DNA of 5,652 nucleotides, from NCBI GenBank assembly GCA_964555735.1, contig CAZKTS010000028.1, forward strand, positions 1 through 5,652. The letters run 5' to 3'. Shown here one piece after another: positions 1-5,563 of this stretch. Position numbers and translations under genes: made by a program. Source of the stretch: CAZKTS01 sp964555735 (GTDB lineage: Bacteria > Actinomycetota > Acidimicrobiia > IMCC26256 > PALSA-555). The first letter of the stretch is position 1; each line of letters starts with the position of its first letter. Under the pieces are notes generated by a model. That model did not search any database and was not told the DNA's origin. It worked only from the letters and a program-made list of their open reading frames with translations.

Positions 1-6
1 GTGTCC

Positions 7-12
7 TAGGGT
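7..12 (+). promoter_or_regulatory. Possible -10 box (TAGGGT) for the NlpC/P60 gene
   Basis: TAGGGT fits the actinobacterial TANNNT -10 pattern and lies about 72 bases before the ATG at 85. The -35 region would be outside the window, so this rests on six bases. A similar box (TAAGGT) precedes the next gene. Transcription from here would begin near base 19, leaving a leader of about 65 bases to the chosen start. Confidence 0.25.
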
Positions 13-84
13 GAAATCTTGCTCGTGAGCCGCCGTTCGGGACGACAACTGCCCTCGACGCCAGGATCGAGCTCGCCGACAACC

Positions 85-1152
85 ATGCCGACGATGAACC
101 CGCCCTCCGCCGCCCCCGTCCGCCGACGCCTCGCCGTCGTCGCGGCCACGCTCGCCGTCGCCTCCGGGCTCACCGTGCTGGGCGCTCCCGGCGCCACCGG
201 TGCTCCGATCGCCGACAAGCAGAAGCAGGCCGAGGAGCTCACGAACCAGATCGAGGCCGCCGACGTCCAGATCAGCGGCCTGGCCGAGCAGCTCAACGCC
301 GCGATCGCCAAGCGCGACGCCGCGCAGTCGACGGTCAAGGACGCCGAGGCCCAGATCGCCGCGGCCCAGGCCGAGGTCGACCGCATCAGCGACCTCGTCC
401 AGAAGAACCTCGCCTCGCTCTACCGCCGCACGCTGCGCGGCTCCACGGGCGGCGAGCTCGACTTCAGCGACTCGACCGACCTCCTGAAGCGCGGGAAGTA
501 CTCCGAGGCGCAGAACAGCCGCGACGACGAGCTGCTCGACAAGCTCGCCGCCGCGCAGGACGACCTCTCGGTCACCCGCGACGAGGCAGCGCGTGCGCGC
601 GACGCCGCCGCGGCCGAGAGCGAGCAGATCAACGCGGCGAAGGCCGCCATGGAAGCCGCTCGCGCCGAGCAGCAGAAGCTGCTCGACAGCATCAAGGGCG
701 AGCTCGCCGCTGCGGTCGCCGCCGAGCAGGCCCGCCGGGCGGCGGCGGTCACGGCCAAGTTCTCCGGCGGACCGGTCAGCTACCCGGACGTCGGCCCGCC
801 GAACGGCAGCGCTTCGCAGGCGATCGCGTTCGCACGCGGCGTCATCGGCTCCGGCTACTCCACCAACCCGCGCATGGGTCCCACCTACGACTGCTCCGGC
901 CTCGTCTACAAGGCGTGGCAGGCGGCGGGAGTCGGCATCCCGAGCACCTCGGGCTCCATGTACGCCGGGCTCCCCCACATCCCGATGGACGCGATCCAGC
1001 CGGGCGACCTCATCTTCTGGGGCGCCGGTGGTGGCGACCACGTGGCGCTCTACATCGGCGGCGGTCAGATCATCGACGCGTCGAGCAGCAAGAACGCAGT
1101 CACGCAGCGCGGCATCTGGGGCAGCCCCAGCGGCGCCGCCCGCGTGCAGTAG
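85..1152 (+). CDS. Secreted coiled-coil NlpC/P60 peptidoglycan endopeptidase (RipA/PcsB-like)
   Basis: Probable cell-wall hydrolase of 355 residues. In this family the enzyme cuts the D-glutamyl-diaminopimelate bond of peptidoglycan stem peptides outside the membrane. The N-terminus has an RRR stretch (residues 13-15), a hydrophobic core and small residues near 38-41, as in a Sec signal peptide. Residues about 45-223 are Ala/Glu/Gln/Lys-rich heptad-like sequence. They contain a SLYRRTLRG-type hinge and a later DLLKRGKYSEAQ stretch, resembling the PcsB/RipC coiled coil that in other bacteria is controlled by FtsEX. The catalytic domain is about 245-355, with DCSGL (Cys270) and GDHVALYIG (His319). 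The third polar position, usually His in 'IHAS', is Asp331 in IIDASSS. The ATG at 85 was chosen because it precedes a standard signal peptide. In-frame TTG 19, GTG 25 and ATG 94 are alternatives. The fold is sure. The FtsEX link is inference. Confidence 0.9.
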   Translation: MPTMNPPSAAPVRRRLAVVAATLAVASGLTVLGAPGATGAPIADKQKQAEELTNQIEAADVQISGLAEQLNAAIAKRDAAQSTVKDAEAQIAAAQAEVDRISDLVQKNLASLYRRTLRGSTGGELDFSDSTDLLKRGKYSEAQNSRDDELLDKLAAAQDDLSVTRDEAARARDAAAAESEQINAAKAAMEAARAEQQKLLDSIKGELAAAVAAEQARRAAAVTAKFSGGPVSYPDVGPPNGSASQAIAFARGVIGSGYSTNPRMGPTYDCSGLVYKAWQAAGVGIPSTSGSMYAGLPHIPMDAIQPGDLIFWGAGGGDHVALYIGGGQIIDASSSKNAVTQRGIWGSPSGAARVQ

Positions 1153-1175
1153 CGCTCCCTTCTGCCGCCGCCCAC

Positions 1176-1181
1176 TAAGGT
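1176..1181 (+). promoter_or_regulatory. Possible -10 box (TAAGGT) for the NHL propeller gene
   Basis: TAAGGT fits TANNNT and lies 46 bases before the GTG at 1228. No convincing -35 hexamer is seen 16-18 bases upstream. If it is used, the start site would be near 1188, inside the adjacent small inverted repeat, so the two signals are hard to combine. Co-transcription with the preceding gene (75-base gap) is the alternative. Confidence 0.25.
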
Positions 1182-1182
1182 C

Positions 1183-1197
1183 CCCCGGAAACCGGGG
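1183..1197 (+). terminator. Small GC hairpin after the NlpC/P60 gene
   Basis: CCCCGG-AAA-CCGGGG is a perfect 6-bp stem with a 3-base loop, 30 bases after the stop codon at 1150-1152. It has no T-run, so it is not a classical intrinsic terminator. T-less hairpins are proposed as terminators in GC-rich actinobacteria. It could also be chance in such GC-rich sequence. Confidence 0.3.
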
Positions 1198-1214
1198 CAG
1201 GCGCCTCGGTGCGC

Positions 1215-1221
1215 GGAGGGG
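1215..1221 (+). promoter_or_regulatory. Ribosome binding site GGAGGGG fixing the GTG start at 1228
   Basis: A strong Shine-Dalgarno sequence sits six bases upstream of GTG 1228. It decides the start of the NHL propeller gene, which then opens directly with a basic signal-peptide n-region. Confidence 0.75.
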
Positions 1222-1227
1222 TTCCAG

Positions 1228-2235
1228 GTGCGGAAGAGTCGTCGTCGAGTGACGCGAGGGTTCGCGGTCGTGCTCGCCACGGTCGCGAGCGGCATCCTCG
1301 TCGGCGGGTTCACCACGACGGCCGGCGGGCAGACCACCCCGACCGAGTGCGCGACCCAGACCGCGTCGTTCACCCCCAGCGGCAGCAGTGCCTACGCCCT
1401 TGCCGCCGACGCCGCGGGCAACACGTACACCGCCGACGCGGGCACCAACACGATCTTCCGCTTCGACCCTGCCGGCAACGAGACGCTGTCGATCGTCCCG
1501 GCCGACGCCACACCGGCGTTCGTGTTCGTGTCCGGCGTGGCGGTCGACGCCGCCGGCAACATCTACGTGATCGACCGCTCCACCGCGACCGTCTACATCT
1601 TCGACGCCAACGGCGCCCAGCTCGACGCGTTCGGCGACACCGTCGCGCCCAACCCGGCCCCGGCGTTCACCCTCCCCACCTCGATCGCGGTCAACAGCGC
1701 CGGGACCCGCATCTACGTCGGTGACGCGTTCGGCGACCTCATCTACGTCTTCGACGGCAGCGGCGCGCAGCAGCTCGTCTTCGGCAACTCGAGCGCACCG
1801 AACCCGTCGCCCGCGTTCGACCAGGTGGTCGGCGTCGCGACCGACACCGCGGGCAACATCTACGCCGTCGACAACATCGGCGAGAACGTCTACCGGTTCG
1901 ATGCGGCGGGCAACCAGACGCTGCTGATCGGTCCCGGGAGCACCACGCCCACGTGGAGCAACCCCAACAACATCACGGTCGACGCGGCCGGCAACATCTA
2001 CGTGACGGACCGCTCCAGCCCCGTGTACCGGTTCGACGCGTCGGGCAACCAGACGCTGACGATCCTGAGCAGCCAGGCGACACCACCGCTCAACGACCTC
2101 AACGGCATCGCGGTCGATGCGAGCGGCTCGACGCTCTGGATCAACGATCTGGGGACCACGTCGATCCTGCAGTTCGCCATCGGCGAGTGTCCCGCTGCAC
2201 CGATCGACGACGTCGTGCTCCGCTTCACCGGCTGA
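1228..2235 (+). CDS. Secreted NHL-repeat six-bladed beta-propeller protein
   Basis: Exported protein of 335 residues with no enzyme motif that I recognise. Residues 1-34 form a signal peptide: RKSRRR, a hydrophobic stretch, then small residues near TTAGG. The rest is six repeats of 45-50 residues, each with a (A/T)-V-D-A-A-G-N-I-Y-V-x-D type motif. These begin near residues 59, 105, 154, 204, 250 and 295, and most are followed by a (Y/F)-x-F-D-x-x-G strand. This is the NHL/SMP-30 pattern, which folds into a six-bladed propeller. The only two cysteines of the mature part, Cys41 and Cys321, flank the propeller and could close it by a disulfide. There is no membrane anchor or sorting signal, so it is probably free outside the cell or bound non-covalently. 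NHL propellers usually bind proteins, glycans or RNA; the ligand here is unknown. Its stop lies 18 bases from the stop of the convergent fusion gene. Confidence 0.87.
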   Translation: MRKSRRRVTRGFAVVLATVASGILVGGFTTTAGGQTTPTECATQTASFTPSGSSAYALAADAAGNTYTADAGTNTIFRFDPAGNETLSIVPADATPAFVFVSGVAVDAAGNIYVIDRSTATVYIFDANGAQLDAFGDTVAPNPAPAFTLPTSIAVNSAGTRIYVGDAFGDLIYVFDGSGAQQLVFGNSSAPNPSPAFDQVVGVATDTAGNIYAVDNIGENVYRFDAAGNQTLLIGPGSTTPTWSNPNNITVDAAGNIYVTDRSSPVYRFDASGNQTLTILSSQATPPLNDLNGIAVDASGSTLWINDLGTTSILQFAIGECPAAPIDDVVLRFTG

Positions 2236-2253
2236 GCACCGGCGCCGACCCCA

Positions 2254-3261
2254 CTAGGGGATCACGAGCATCCCGAGCTCGGCCTCGAGCTGCGGGCGAG
2301 GCTTGGCACCGAGCGCGGACCGCTCCAGACGGCCGTTCCGGAACAGCCCGATGAGCGGGATGCTCTGCACCTCGTACTGCTGGGCGAGGGCGGGCTCCTC
2401 GTCGATGTTGACCTTCACGACCTTGTAGGCGCCTTCGCGCATCGACGCGATCTGCTCCACGACGGGTGAGACCTGGCGGCACGGACCGCACCACGGCGCC
2501 CAGAAGTCGACGATCACCGGCAGCTCGGAGCGCAGCACCTCGGCCTCCCACTGCGCCGTGGTCACGGGCTTCACGAGCGGCTCCGGCGCGGCCTCGGGCA
2601 GCGGCGCGCTGGGCTTCTCGCCCGCGACGACCGCGAGCAGCCACTCGTGCGCCTGCTGCACGCTCTCGAGCGCGACCTGGTGCGCCATCGGGTACTCGCT
2701 GTACACGACCGGTGCCCCGTGCTCGATGAGCGCCTCGGCGACCGCACGACCGCGCGCGACCGGGATCAGCGGATCCTCGGTGCCGTGCTGCACGAGGAAG
2801 GGGATGTCCTTCGCGGCATCCCAGTCGTAGTCGAGCCCCTCGATCTCGGGCAGGTAGGTGCTCATCGCCAGCACCGCGGCTGGGTGCGCGCGCTCGCTGC
2901 GCCGCAGCCCGAGCGCGAGGGCCAGGGCGGCACCCTGGGAGAACCCGCCCACGACGGCCTCGGCGCGCGACTTGCCGTGCTCTTCGCACACCTCGACGAG
3001 CAGATCGTCGAGCGCGTCGAGCGACGAGAGGAAGGTGGCGTCGGCGCCGGCACCCCCGCCGACCGACGCGATGTCGTACCAGGCGAAGCCCGGTGGCGCC
3101 GCGACCGGACCACGCGGGAGCACGGTGAGGAACCGGCCTTCGGGGTCCAGGTACGACAGCAGACCGCCGAGGTCACGCTCGTCGGCGCCGTAGCCATGCA
3201 CCAGCAGGAGCAGCCGCGCGGCCTGCGGGGTGCCCACCACCTCGTGGATCAGCGCGCTCAC
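2254..3261 (-). CDS. Carboxylesterase (Abhydrolase_2)-thioredoxin fusion protein
   Basis: Two-domain protein of 335 residues with no signal peptide, so probably cytoplasmic. Residues about 1-213 are an alpha/beta hydrolase of the phospholipase/carboxylesterase (PF02230-like) family: oxyanion segment HGYGADERD (22-30), nucleophile Ser108 in GFSQGA, Asp163 in HGTEDPLIP and His194 in MAHQ. A Pro/Ala/Glu-rich linker covers about 214-233. Residues about 234-335 are a thioredoxin: VDFWAPWCGPC with redox Cys258 and Cys261, KVNIDEEPALAQQYEV, and cis-Pro302 preceded by Ile. The set of active-site residues looks complete in both halves. Small esterases of this family hydrolyse short acyl or thioester substrates; thioredoxins reduce disulfides. 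Why they are joined is unknown. The GTG at 3261 was chosen because GAGGA lies just upstream and the domain begins there. ATG 3300 would add 13 residues and has no ribosome binding site. Confidence 0.88.
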   Translation of the reverse strand: MSALIHEVVGTPQAARLLLLVHGYGADERDLGGLLSYLDPEGRFLTVLPRGPVAAPPGFAWYDIASVGGGAGADATFLSSLDALDDLLVEVCEEHGKSRAEAVVGGFSQGAALALALGLRRSERAHPAAVLAMSTYLPEIEGLDYDWDAAKDIPFLVQHGTEDPLIPVARGRAVAEALIEHGAPVVYSEYPMAHQVALESVQQAHEWLLAVVAGEKPSAPLPEAAPEPLVKPVTTAQWEAEVLRSELPVIVDFWAPWCGPCRQVSPVVEQIASMREGAYKVVKVNIDEEPALAQQYEVQSIPLIGLFRNGRLERSALGAKPRPQLEAELGMLVIP

Positions 3262-3373
3262 GCGTCCTCGCTCTCTCGAGATCCTCGTCGGTCGGGACAT
3301 CGATGATGGCACGCCGTCTGCACGGTGCCTGCCGGGAGCGCTCGAGGCTCGATGGACGGGGCATGATGCGGGC
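3262..3373. promoter_or_regulatory. Divergent intergenic region between fusion gene and LLM oxidoreductase
   Basis: This 112-base gap separates two outward-reading genes and should hold both promoters. Candidates are weak. On the plus strand CATGAT (3362-3367) ends six bases before ATG 3374, where a start site would give a leaderless mRNA. On the minus strand CATCAT lies just upstream of base 3300, which would leave a leader of roughly 36 bases to GTG 3261. Short palindromes TCTCGAGA (3274-3281) and CATCGATG (3298-3305) are present, with no evidence that they are operators. Confidence 0.3.
3265..3269 (-). promoter_or_regulatory. Ribosome binding site GAGGA for the hydrolase-thioredoxin fusion
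   Basis: Reading the minus strand, GAGGA is followed by three bases (CGC) and then GTG 3261. The spacing is short but it is the only purine-rich site near any in-frame start, and it favours GTG 3261 over ATG 3300. Confidence 0.5.
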
Positions 3374-4414
3374 ATGCGGCTCGGCATCAACTTCGGGTAC
3401 CAGGACTGGGGCACCGGCCTGGCCGGCGCCATCGACCTCGCGAAGGAGGCCGACCGCCTCGGCTTCCACTCCGGATGGACCGCGGAGGCCTACGGCTCGG
3501 ACGCGGTGACGCCGCTCACGTGGCTCATGGCCCACACCGAGCAGATGTCGTTCGGCACCGCCATCATGCAGATGCCGGCCCGCAGCCCCGCCATGACCGC
3601 GATGACGGCCGCGACGCTCGACCTGATGAGCGACGGCCGCTTCCTGCTCGGCCTCGGGGCGTCGGGCCCGCAGGTGGCCGAGGGCTGGCACGGTCAGGCG
3701 TACGGCAAGCCGCTCGCGCGCACGCGTGAGTACGTCGAGATCGTGCGCGCGATCCTGCGGCGCGACCAGCCGGTCGAGCACCACGGCCCGCACTACGACA
3801 TCCCGTACACCGGCGACGACGCCACCGGGCTCGGCAAGCCGCTGAAGCTGATCATCCACCCGAAGCGCGCCGACATCCCCATCTACGTCGCCGCGATCGG
3901 GCCGAAGAACGTCGAGCTCGCCGCGGAGATCGCCGACGGCTGGCTGCCGATCTTCTTCTCCCCCACGCGCACCCGCGACACGTACGGCGCGGCGCTCGAC
4001 GCAGGGTTCACGGCGGCCGGCGGCGGGAAGGACCTGTCGGTGTTCGACATCGCCCCGACCGTGACCGTGATCGTCGGCGACGACGTCGACGCGCTGCGCG
4101 CCATGGTGAAGCCGATGGTCGCGCTGTACGTCGGTGGGATGGGCGCGCGGGGCAAGAACTTCTACAACGACCTCGCGTGCCGGTACGGCTACGAGGCGGC
4201 GGCGAAGGAGATCCAGGACCTCTACCTCGACGGCAAGAAGGGCGAAGCGATCGCCGCGGTGCCCGACGAGCTCGTCGACGAGGTCGCCCTGCTCGGCCCA
4301 CCCGAGCGCATCCGCGACGGGCTCGAGCCGTGGCGGGAGTCCGGGATCACCACCATGGTCGTCGGCGCGGCTCAGCCGGAGGCGCTTCGCCTCATGGCCG
4401 AGCTGGTGCTCTGA
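3374..4414 (+). CDS. LLM-class F420-dependent oxidoreductase, Rv3520c type
   Basis: Cytoplasmic TIM-barrel oxidoreductase of 346 residues in the bacterial-luciferase-like superfamily. These enzymes use reduced or oxidised coenzyme F420 (some relatives use FMN) to transfer hydride to or from a substrate. The natural substrate of this subgroup is not known to me. Diagnostic stretches include TAEAYGSDAVTPL (36-48), GTAIMQMPARSP (61-72), DGRFLLGLGASGPQVAEGWHG (87-107), KPLARTREYVEIVRA (112-126), GLGKPLK (152-158) and GPKNVELAAEIADGWLPIF (176-194). From memory these match mycobacterial Rv3520c (model TIGR03559) almost block for block, including the near-identical length. ATG 3374 starts the first beta strand (MRLGINFGY). 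The 48 in-frame residues upstream belong to no family feature. GGACGGGG, about 12 bases upstream, is a poor ribosome binding site, so translation may be leaderless. The sigma gene begins 37 bases after the stop. Confidence 0.92.
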   Translation: MRLGINFGYQDWGTGLAGAIDLAKEADRLGFHSGWTAEAYGSDAVTPLTWLMAHTEQMSFGTAIMQMPARSPAMTAMTAATLDLMSDGRFLLGLGASGPQVAEGWHGQAYGKPLARTREYVEIVRAILRRDQPVEHHGPHYDIPYTGDDATGLGKPLKLIIHPKRADIPIYVAAIGPKNVELAAEIADGWLPIFFSPTRTRDTYGAALDAGFTAAGGGKDLSVFDIAPTVTVIVGDDVDALRAMVKPMVALYVGGMGARGKNFYNDLACRYGYEAAAKEIQDLYLDGKKGEAIAAVPDELVDEVALLGPPERIRDGLEPWRESGITTMVVGAAQPEALRLMAELVL

Positions 4415-4437
4415 GGCCGGCGCTCGACCAAACCTGC

Positions 4438-4443
4438 GGGAGG
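4438..4443 (+). promoter_or_regulatory. Ribosome binding site GGGAGG deciding the sigma-factor start
   Basis: GGGAGG lies eight bases before GTG 4452, near-ideal spacing. The next in-frame GTG, at 4467, has GGGAG only one base upstream, which is too close. This favours 4452 as the start. Confidence 0.6.
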
Positions 4444-4451
4444 CGTTGGGC

Positions 4452-4949
4452 GTGTCCTCCGGGAGCGTGACCGATGACCCAGCAGACTTCGACGCGACCT
4501 TCCGCGCGCACTACGAGCGGCTCGTCCGCTCGCTCGCGGTCGCGTGCGGCGATCGGGAAGCCGCCGCCGACGCGGTCCAGGACGCCTTCACCCGGGCCTA
4601 CACCCGGTGGCGCCGCATCTCGCGCTACGACGACCCGGTCGGCTGGATCCGCCACGTGGCGCTCAACCGCCTCCGCGACCACTTCCGCAAGGTCGAGCGC
4701 GGCCGTCGAGCGGTCGCCCGGGTCAGCGCCGAGCCCGAGGCGACCGTGGCTGCGCCCGAGGCACCCGACGACCTGCTCGACCAGGTCGCCATGTTGCCGC
4801 GCCAACAGCGGATCGCGGTTGCGCTCTACTACGTCGACGAGCTGTCGGTGCGAGAGATCGCCGACGCGATGGGGCTGTCGGAGGGCGCGGTGAAGTTCCA
4901 CCTGCATGCCGGACGGGCAGCCCTGCGCGAGCGACTGGAGGCGTCGTGA
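4452..4949 (+). CDS. ECF-family RNA polymerase sigma factor
   Basis: Alternative sigma factor of 165 residues, the usual ECF size, with only regions 2 and 4. Region 2 (about 16-84) contains FRAHYERLVRSLAVACGD, the DREAAADAVQDAF core-binding helix (35-47), and WIRHVALNRLRDHFRK (65-80), which in the family contacts and melts the -10 element. Region 4 (about 107-160) has LPRQQRIAVALYYVDELSVREIADAMGLSEGAVKFHLHAGR, a helix-turn-helix that reads the -35 element. A 22-residue Ala/Pro/Glu linker joins them. No extra C-terminal domain is seen. The stop codon overlaps the start of the next gene (GTGA), so the two are translationally coupled, as for sigma/anti-sigma pairs. No target promoter can be named from the window. 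GTG 4467 is the alternative start and would remove five residues without touching a domain. Confidence 0.92.
   Translation: MSSGSVTDDPADFDATFRAHYERLVRSLAVACGDREAAADAVQDAFTRAYTRWRRISRYDDPVGWIRHVALNRLRDHFRKVERGRRAVARVSAEPEATVAAPEAPDDLLDQVAMLPRQQRIAVALYYVDELSVREIADAMGLSEGAVKFHLHAGRAALRERLEAS
4937..4941 (+). promoter_or_regulatory. Ribosome binding site GGAGG for the membrane partner gene
   Basis: GGAGG inside the last codons of the sigma gene, four bases before GTG 4946. It supports the four-base GTGA overlap as the true start of the downstream gene. Confidence 0.65.
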
Positions 4950-5452
4950 CCGACGACGACCTCGGCTTCACCGCGGCCGACGACGAGCTCGGTCGGCGCC
5001 TGCGCGCCGCCGCGCCCCCGGTCGACGACGTCGACGGCACGCTCAGCGCGCTGCGGCCGCGCTTCGCTCGCGCCCGAGCGCGGCGCCGGACCGCCGCCGG
5101 CGCGGTCGCCGCGCTCGGCGTCGTCGTGCTGGTGGGTGTCGGCGTCGCCGTGCTCGGTGGCGGCGGGTCGACCGACATCCGCACGCCGCCGGCGTCGCAA
5201 CCCAAGGTGACCACCACCGCACCGCCGACGACCGTGCCGACCACCGTCGCGACCGTCCCCGTCCCGGGCGACACCGTCCCCGGCGCCACGACTCCCGGCA
5301 CCGTCGACGACCACGGCGGCAACCGCGGCCCCGGCGGCGGCAGCGACGACAGCAGCGGCTCCGGCTCCGGCTCGTCCGGTGGCGGCAGCGGCTCGAGCGG
5401 CTCCGGCTCCGGCGGCAGCGGCTCGAGCGGCTCCGGCGGCGGCGACGACTAG
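4946..5452 (+). CDS. Single-pass membrane protein with Gly/Ser tail, putative anti-sigma partner
   Basis: Protein of 168 residues with no recognised domain. Residues 1-48 are charged: an acidic start (TDDD) and then a strongly basic end (RFARARARRR, 39-48). One membrane helix covers about 49-70 (AGAVAALGVVVLVGVGVAVL). Arg-rich sequence before the helix predicts an N-in, C-out topology. Outside follow a Pro/Thr/Val stalk (about 80-118) and an almost pure Gly/Ser/Asp tail (124-168). The overlap with the sigma gene argues for a role as its anti-sigma factor, with the first 48 residues holding the sigma factor. That is inference: no HxxxCxxC zinc motif is present and the cytoplasmic part is short for a typical anti-sigma domain. 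The stalk and tail look like a wall-spanning spacer without a sensor domain. The tail is encoded by internally repeated DNA. Uncharacterised sigma-operon membrane protein is the safe name. Confidence 0.75.
   Translation: MTDDDLGFTAADDELGRRLRAAAPPVDDVDGTLSALRPRFARARARRRTAAGAVAALGVVVLVGVGVAVLGGGGSTDIRTPPASQPKVTTTAPPTTVPTTVATVPVPGDTVPGATTPGTVDDHGGNRGPGGGSDDSSGSGSGSSGGGSGSSGSGSGGSGSSGSGGGDD
5381..5440 (+). repeat. 30-bp in-frame tandem duplication in the Gly/Ser tail
   Basis: Two adjacent 30-base units (5381-5410 and 5411-5440) share their first 27 bases exactly and encode ten residues each, GGSGSSGSGS and GGSGSSGSGG. Since 30 is divisible by three, copy-number change would lengthen the extracellular tail without breaking the frame. 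Shorter GGC/TCC/AGC repeats flank it. Confidence 0.85.
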
Positions 5453-5454
5453 CG

Positions 5455-5563
5455 GGTCAAGCCCAAGGTCAAGAGCTAGGGCCGCTTCTTGGCACGGTGT
5501 GTGTCATATGGACTGACGGAACGTGCCAAGAACCGGCTCTGGCCTTTGATCTTGATCTTGATC
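5455..5563. repeat. Long imperfect palindrome: 42-nt arms, 25-nt loop
   Basis: Arms 5455-5496 and 5522-5563 pair around base 5509 without any gap. By hand count 33 of 42 positions are Watson-Crick, five more are G-U on the plus-strand RNA and four are mismatches (5485, 5474, 5463, 5462). The inner 11 bp, TTCTTGGCACG with CGTGCCAAGAA, are perfect. The loop (5497-5521) contains CATATG. It starts two bases after the stop codon of the membrane protein gene, so it could terminate or stabilise that mRNA. It could also be a mobile or recombination element. No clean poly-T run follows; the hexamer array does. Confidence 0.85.

Noticed and set aside
420..758. Long opposite-strand and out-of-frame open frames inside the genes
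   Set aside because: They are Arg/Ser/Ala-rich shadow frames, expected in GC-rich DNA. They have no recognisable domains and overlap genes with clear family motifs.
2236..2260. Bidirectional terminator between the convergent genes (CCCC-ACTA-GGGG, 2249-2260)
   Set aside because: The stem is only four pairs, has no T-run and includes the stop codon of the minus-strand gene. It is too weak to call.
3262..3432. Longer N-terminus of the hydrolase-thioredoxin fusion (up to 57 extra residues)
   Set aside because: The extra residues are low in conserved character, would overlap the start of the divergent oxidoreductase gene, and lie upstream of the GAGGA site. The hydrolase fold begins right after GTG 3261.
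4134..4451. Longer N-terminus of the sigma factor reaching back into the oxidoreductase gene
   Set aside because: That stretch is a Ser/Arg-rich shadow translation of the oxidoreductase reading frame. The ribosome binding site and family length place the start at 4452.
5489..5504. TTGGCACG in the palindrome arms as a sigma-54 promoter (consensus TGGCACG-N4-TTGC)
   Set aside because: The -24-like half matches, but the -12 half is absent on both strands (GTGT and GTCA instead of TTGC). Sigma-54 is also not expected in actinobacteria.
5489..5520. TTGGCA as a -35 box for a promoter inside the loop
   Set aside because: No TANNNT-like hexamer lies 16-18 bases downstream, and CATATG is only ten bases away.
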